Part shown: positions 5,532 to 7,905 of the stretch, in pieces
Layout: each line of letters begins with the position of its first letter
How positions within the stretch are numbered: position 1 is the first letter of the stretch
DNA from: Opitutaceae bacterium
GTDB taxonomy: Bacteria > Verrucomicrobiota > Verrucomicrobiia > Opitutales > Opitutaceae
Reading direction: 5' to 3'
DNA: 7,905 nt
NCBI GenBank assembly: GCA_031254955.1
Contig: JAIRTK010000014.1
Location: 1 to 7,905, forward strand
The notes under the pieces: model-generated
What the model saw: only the letters and a program-made list of their open reading frames with translations
Databases searched by the model: none
Told to the model about the DNA's origin: nothing
Program-made: the position numbers and the translations under genes

Positions 5532-5541
5532 GCAATAGATC

Positions 5542-7857
5542 CTATTTTTTCACGGTTTCCGATTTGCCGAGTTGTTGGAGGTAGGCGATGAGGGCGATGA
5601 TTTCACGGGTCGGCTCGATGGTGCCGCCTTGGGTCTGGAGTTCGGCGAGGATTTTCGCCGACTCGGCTTCGACGGAGGCTTGGATTTCCCGTTGCGTCCA
5701 CTCGGGATGGGGGACGCCGAGCGCGCGTTGGGCGCCGATTTTCGAGGGTAGCGCGGCCACGCCGGCGTCGCGTGTGTAGAGCCAGGTGTAGCGCGGCATG
5801 TTGGAGCCGCGCCAGAGGCTGTTGTCGTCGCCGCCGGAAACTTCGCGCGGGTCATGCATGTGCTTGAAGTGCCACATGTGATTGTATTTGCCGCCGACGC
5901 GCGCGAGGTCGGGGCCGGTGCGGCGCGAGCCCCATTGATAGGGATGGTCGTAGAGGGATTCGCCGAGGCGCGAGTAGTCGCCGTAGCGGATGACATCGGG
6001 GACGAGCGTGCGGATCATTTGCGAGTGGCAGTTGTAGCAGCCTTCGCGCACGTAGATGTCGCGTCCGGCGAGTTGCAGCGGCGTGTAGGGGATTTGGAGG
6101 CGGTCCTCGACATTCTTGGCGCGGTTGAGGAGCGCGCTGGGCACGATTTGGATGAGTCCGCCGATGGCGACGGCGAGGAAGGTGAGCACGGTGAAGGGCG
6201 CGCAGTTGACCAGCAGTTTGTCATACCAGGAGCCCCATTTTTTCATGCGCGCTTCGTAGTGGACGAAGGCGATGATGACGCAGAGGATGGTGGCGAAGAG
6301 GCCGGCCAGGCTGAGCGCGCCGCCGCCGAACATCCACGCGATGGCGCAGAGAATGCCGAGCGCCGAGAACAGGAACGGCGGGCTGAACACCGTGCCGCGC
6401 ACGCCCAGCCGGTCCTCGGGCCGGGGCGTCTCGACAAACACTTCCATCGTGCCGTTGACGGCGTTCGCGCCGGCGACGGTGCGGATGATGTTGTAGCCGA
6501 GGAGCAGCCAGCCGAGCAGGTAGAGTCCGCCGCCGGCCACGCGGGCGAACATCATGGGGCGGATGTTGTTCAGTGTTTCGAGGAAGTTCGGATAAACCAG
6601 CACCGTGCCGCCTTCGGTGGTGGCGTTGAGGTTGAGGCCTTGCGTGATGCCGCTGACCCACATGGCGCCGATGTAGAAGAGGATGCCGACGAGGCCGATC
6701 CAGAAGTGGAAGTTGGCGAGGTTTTGGGAGAAGAGCGGTTTGTTCCAGAGGCGCGGCGCGAGCCAGTAGAACATGCCGGCGGCCATGAAGCCGTTCCAGC
6801 CGAGCGCGCCGCCGTGCACGTGGCCGATGATCCAGTCGGTGTAGTGGCCGAGCGCGTTGACTGATTTGATCGAGAGCAGCGGGCCTTCGAAGGTGGACAT
6901 GCCGTAGAAGGTGACGCCGGCGGCGAAGAATTTCAGCACGGGGTCGGTGCGGAGTTTGTGCCACGCGCCGCGCAGCGTGAGCAGGCCGTTCAACATGCCG
7001 CCCCATGACGGCGCCCAGAGCATGAGCGAGAAGGTCATGCCGAGCAGTTGGAGCCAGTTGGGCAGCGCGGTGTTGAGCAGGTGGTGCGGGCCGGCCCAGA
7101 TGTAGATGAACACGAGCGACCAGAAGTGTATCACCGAGAGTTTATAACTATACACGGGGCGCCCGGCGGCTTTCGGCACGAAATAATACATGATGCCGAG
7201 TATCGGCGTGGTGAGGAAGAACGCCACGGCGTTGTGGCCATACCACCATTGCACGAGGCCGTCCTGCACGCCGCCGAAGAGCGGATAGCTGTGCAGCGGG
7301 CCGGTCGGGAGCGAGAGGTGGTTGACGACATACAGCATCGCCACGGTCACGATGGTCGCTATATAAAACCAGATGGCGACGTAGATGCCTGGCTCGTTGC
7401 GCCGCGCGAGCGTCCAGAAGAAGTTCACCGCGAACACCACCCAGATGACGACGACGGCGATGTTGACCGGCCAGATCAGCTCGGCGTATTCCTTGCCGCG
7501 CGTGAGGCCGAGCGGCAGCGTGACGGCCGCCGCGACGATGATGAGCTGCCAGCCCCAGAAGTGGAGGTTGCTCAGAAAATCGCTGGCGAGGCGCGCCTTC
7601 ACGAGGCGCTGGGTGGAATAATAAACGCCCGCGAACATCATGTTGCCCACGAGCGCGAAAATAACGGCGTTGGTATGCAGCGGGCGGAGGCGGCCAAAGG
7701 TGAGCCAGGAGGTCTCGAAATTGAGCGGCCAGAAATTAAGCTGCGTGGCAATCAGCACGCCGGCGAGCATGCCCACGGCGCCCCAGATGATGCCGGCGGC
7801 CATGAACATGCGGACAATGCGGTCATTGAACTCAATCGTGATTTTTTGGTCGGGCAT
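5542..7857 (-). CDS. ccoNO: Fused cbb3-type cytochrome c oxidase subunits I and II (CcoN-CcoO)
   Basis: Core of the high-affinity terminal oxidase in the cytoplasmic membrane, reducing O2 to water and pumping protons. The 771-residue protein has a CcoN domain (about 1-462), a linker with two extra membrane helices (about 491-535), and a CcoO domain (about 545-771). CcoN ligands are visible: His61 and His348 (low-spin haem b), His346 (haem b3, in GHVHGG), His208, His258 and His259 (CuB), Tyr252 (the cross-linked Tyr) and Glu324. All sit one position beyond the residues known from Pseudomonas stutzeri CcoN. The CcoO haem c site is CYNCH (607-611), with axial Met687 in SNMPRY. Separate ccoN and ccoO genes are usual in Proteobacteria; fusion occurs in Bacteroidota, Verrucomicrobiota and relatives. 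The start ATG at 7857 gives the normal CcoN N-terminus; no strong ribosome site is visible. Intact. Confidence 0.96.
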   Translation of the reverse strand: MPDQKITIEFNDRIVRMFMAAGIIWGAVGMLAGVLIATQLNFWPLNFETSWLTFGRLRPLHTNAVIFALVGNMMFAGVYYSTQRLVKARLASDFLSNLHFWGWQLIIVAAAVTLPLGLTRGKEYAELIWPVNIAVVVIWVVFAVNFFWTLARRNEPGIYVAIWFYIATIVTVAMLYVVNHLSLPTGPLHSYPLFGGVQDGLVQWWYGHNAVAFFLTTPILGIMYYFVPKAAGRPVYSYKLSVIHFWSLVFIYIWAGPHHLLNTALPNWLQLLGMTFSLMLWAPSWGGMLNGLLTLRGAWHKLRTDPVLKFFAAGVTFYGMSTFEGPLLSIKSVNALGHYTDWIIGHVHGGALGWNGFMAAGMFYWLAPRLWNKPLFSQNLANFHFWIGLVGILFYIGAMWVSGITQGLNLNATTEGGTVLVYPNFLETLNNIRPMMFARVAGGGLYLLGWLLLGYNIIRTVAGANAVNGTMEVFVETPRPEDRLGVRGTVFSPPFLFSALGILCAIAWMFGGGALSLAGLFATILCVIIAFVHYEARMKKWGSWYDKLLVNCAPFTVLTFLAVAIGGLIQIVPSALLNRAKNVEDRLQIPYTPLQLAGRDIYVREGCYNCHSQMIRTLVPDVIRYGDYSRLGESLYDHPYQWGSRRTGPDLARVGGKYNHMWHFKHMHDPREVSGGDDNSLWRGSNMPRYTWLYTRDAGVAALPSKIGAQRALGVPHPEWTQREIQASVEAESAKILAELQTQGGTIEPTREIIALIAYLQQLGKSETVKK

Positions 7858-7905
7858 GGGGAAAGCAGGGATGAGGGGAAGTATGAGGGAATGCGGCGGG
7901 GATTC
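7858..7905 (-). other. Upstream edge of ccoNO
   Basis: Only 48 bases before the start codon are present. No FNR-type TTGAT-N4-ATCAA box and no Shine-Dalgarno consensus can be seen. The promoter, if directly upstream, lies outside the window. Confidence 0.3.

Noticed and set aside
5104..5535. 143-codon minus-strand ORF between ccoNO and ccoQ
   Set aside because: It is made of the 9-bp tandem array plus the fold-back repeats, with low-complexity Pro/Lys/Arg text and no ribosome site or family match.
5854..6864. 336-codon plus-strand ORF
   Set aside because: It lies entirely antisense to ccoNO. Its Ala/Glu/Asp/Val-rich composition is the usual mirror of a GC-rich coding strand.

Overview
The window is GC-rich bacterial chromosome with two intact metabolic loci separated by about 2.4 kb of decayed mobile DNA. 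A fused CcoN-CcoO cytochrome oxidase protein, a monohaem CcoP, a long-form PurC, weak Shine-Dalgarno signals and dense GC-rich fold-back repeats fit a member of Verrucomicrobiota, possibly an Opitutaceae relative. That assignment is inference from style, not from a marker gene.

Layout from left to right. Bases 1-518 (minus) hold the 5' part of a dead IS3-family transposase that runs off the left edge. Bases 519-809 are an intergenic stretch with a short inverted repeat. purC (810-1727, plus) encodes SAICAR synthase, and its 3' end is duplicated in tandem just past the stop codon. From 1808 to 4150 no protein gene is supported. This stretch holds an IS110-family N-terminal remnant (2024-2236), two copies of a small palindromic element with ATACCA ends (2235-2409 and 3547-4030), several fold-back repeats, and one clearly functional gene, tRNA-Tyr(GTA) with an encoded CCA (3134-3220, minus). 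The second copy of the small element is split by a different 286-bp non-autonomous element flanked by a 5-bp duplication, so the order of the two insertions can be read directly.

Bases 4154-7857 (minus) encode a cbb3-type, high-oxygen-affinity cytochrome c oxidase, transcribed as ccoNO (fused), ccoQ-like, ccoP. The ccoQ-like gene and ccoP overlap by ATGA. ccoNO is separated from ccoQ by 540 bp filled with a 9-bp tandem repeat and fold-back repeats related to those near the tRNA. CcoN reduces O2 at haem b3-CuB. The haem c domains of CcoO and CcoP feed electrons into it, and CcoQ is a small membrane accessory. No assembly genes (ccoGHIS) lie in the window.

No new multi-gene system is visible. 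The most informative unusual structure is the layered set of non-autonomous repeats: nested insertion, shared fold-back modules, and repeat colonisation inside the oxidase operon.
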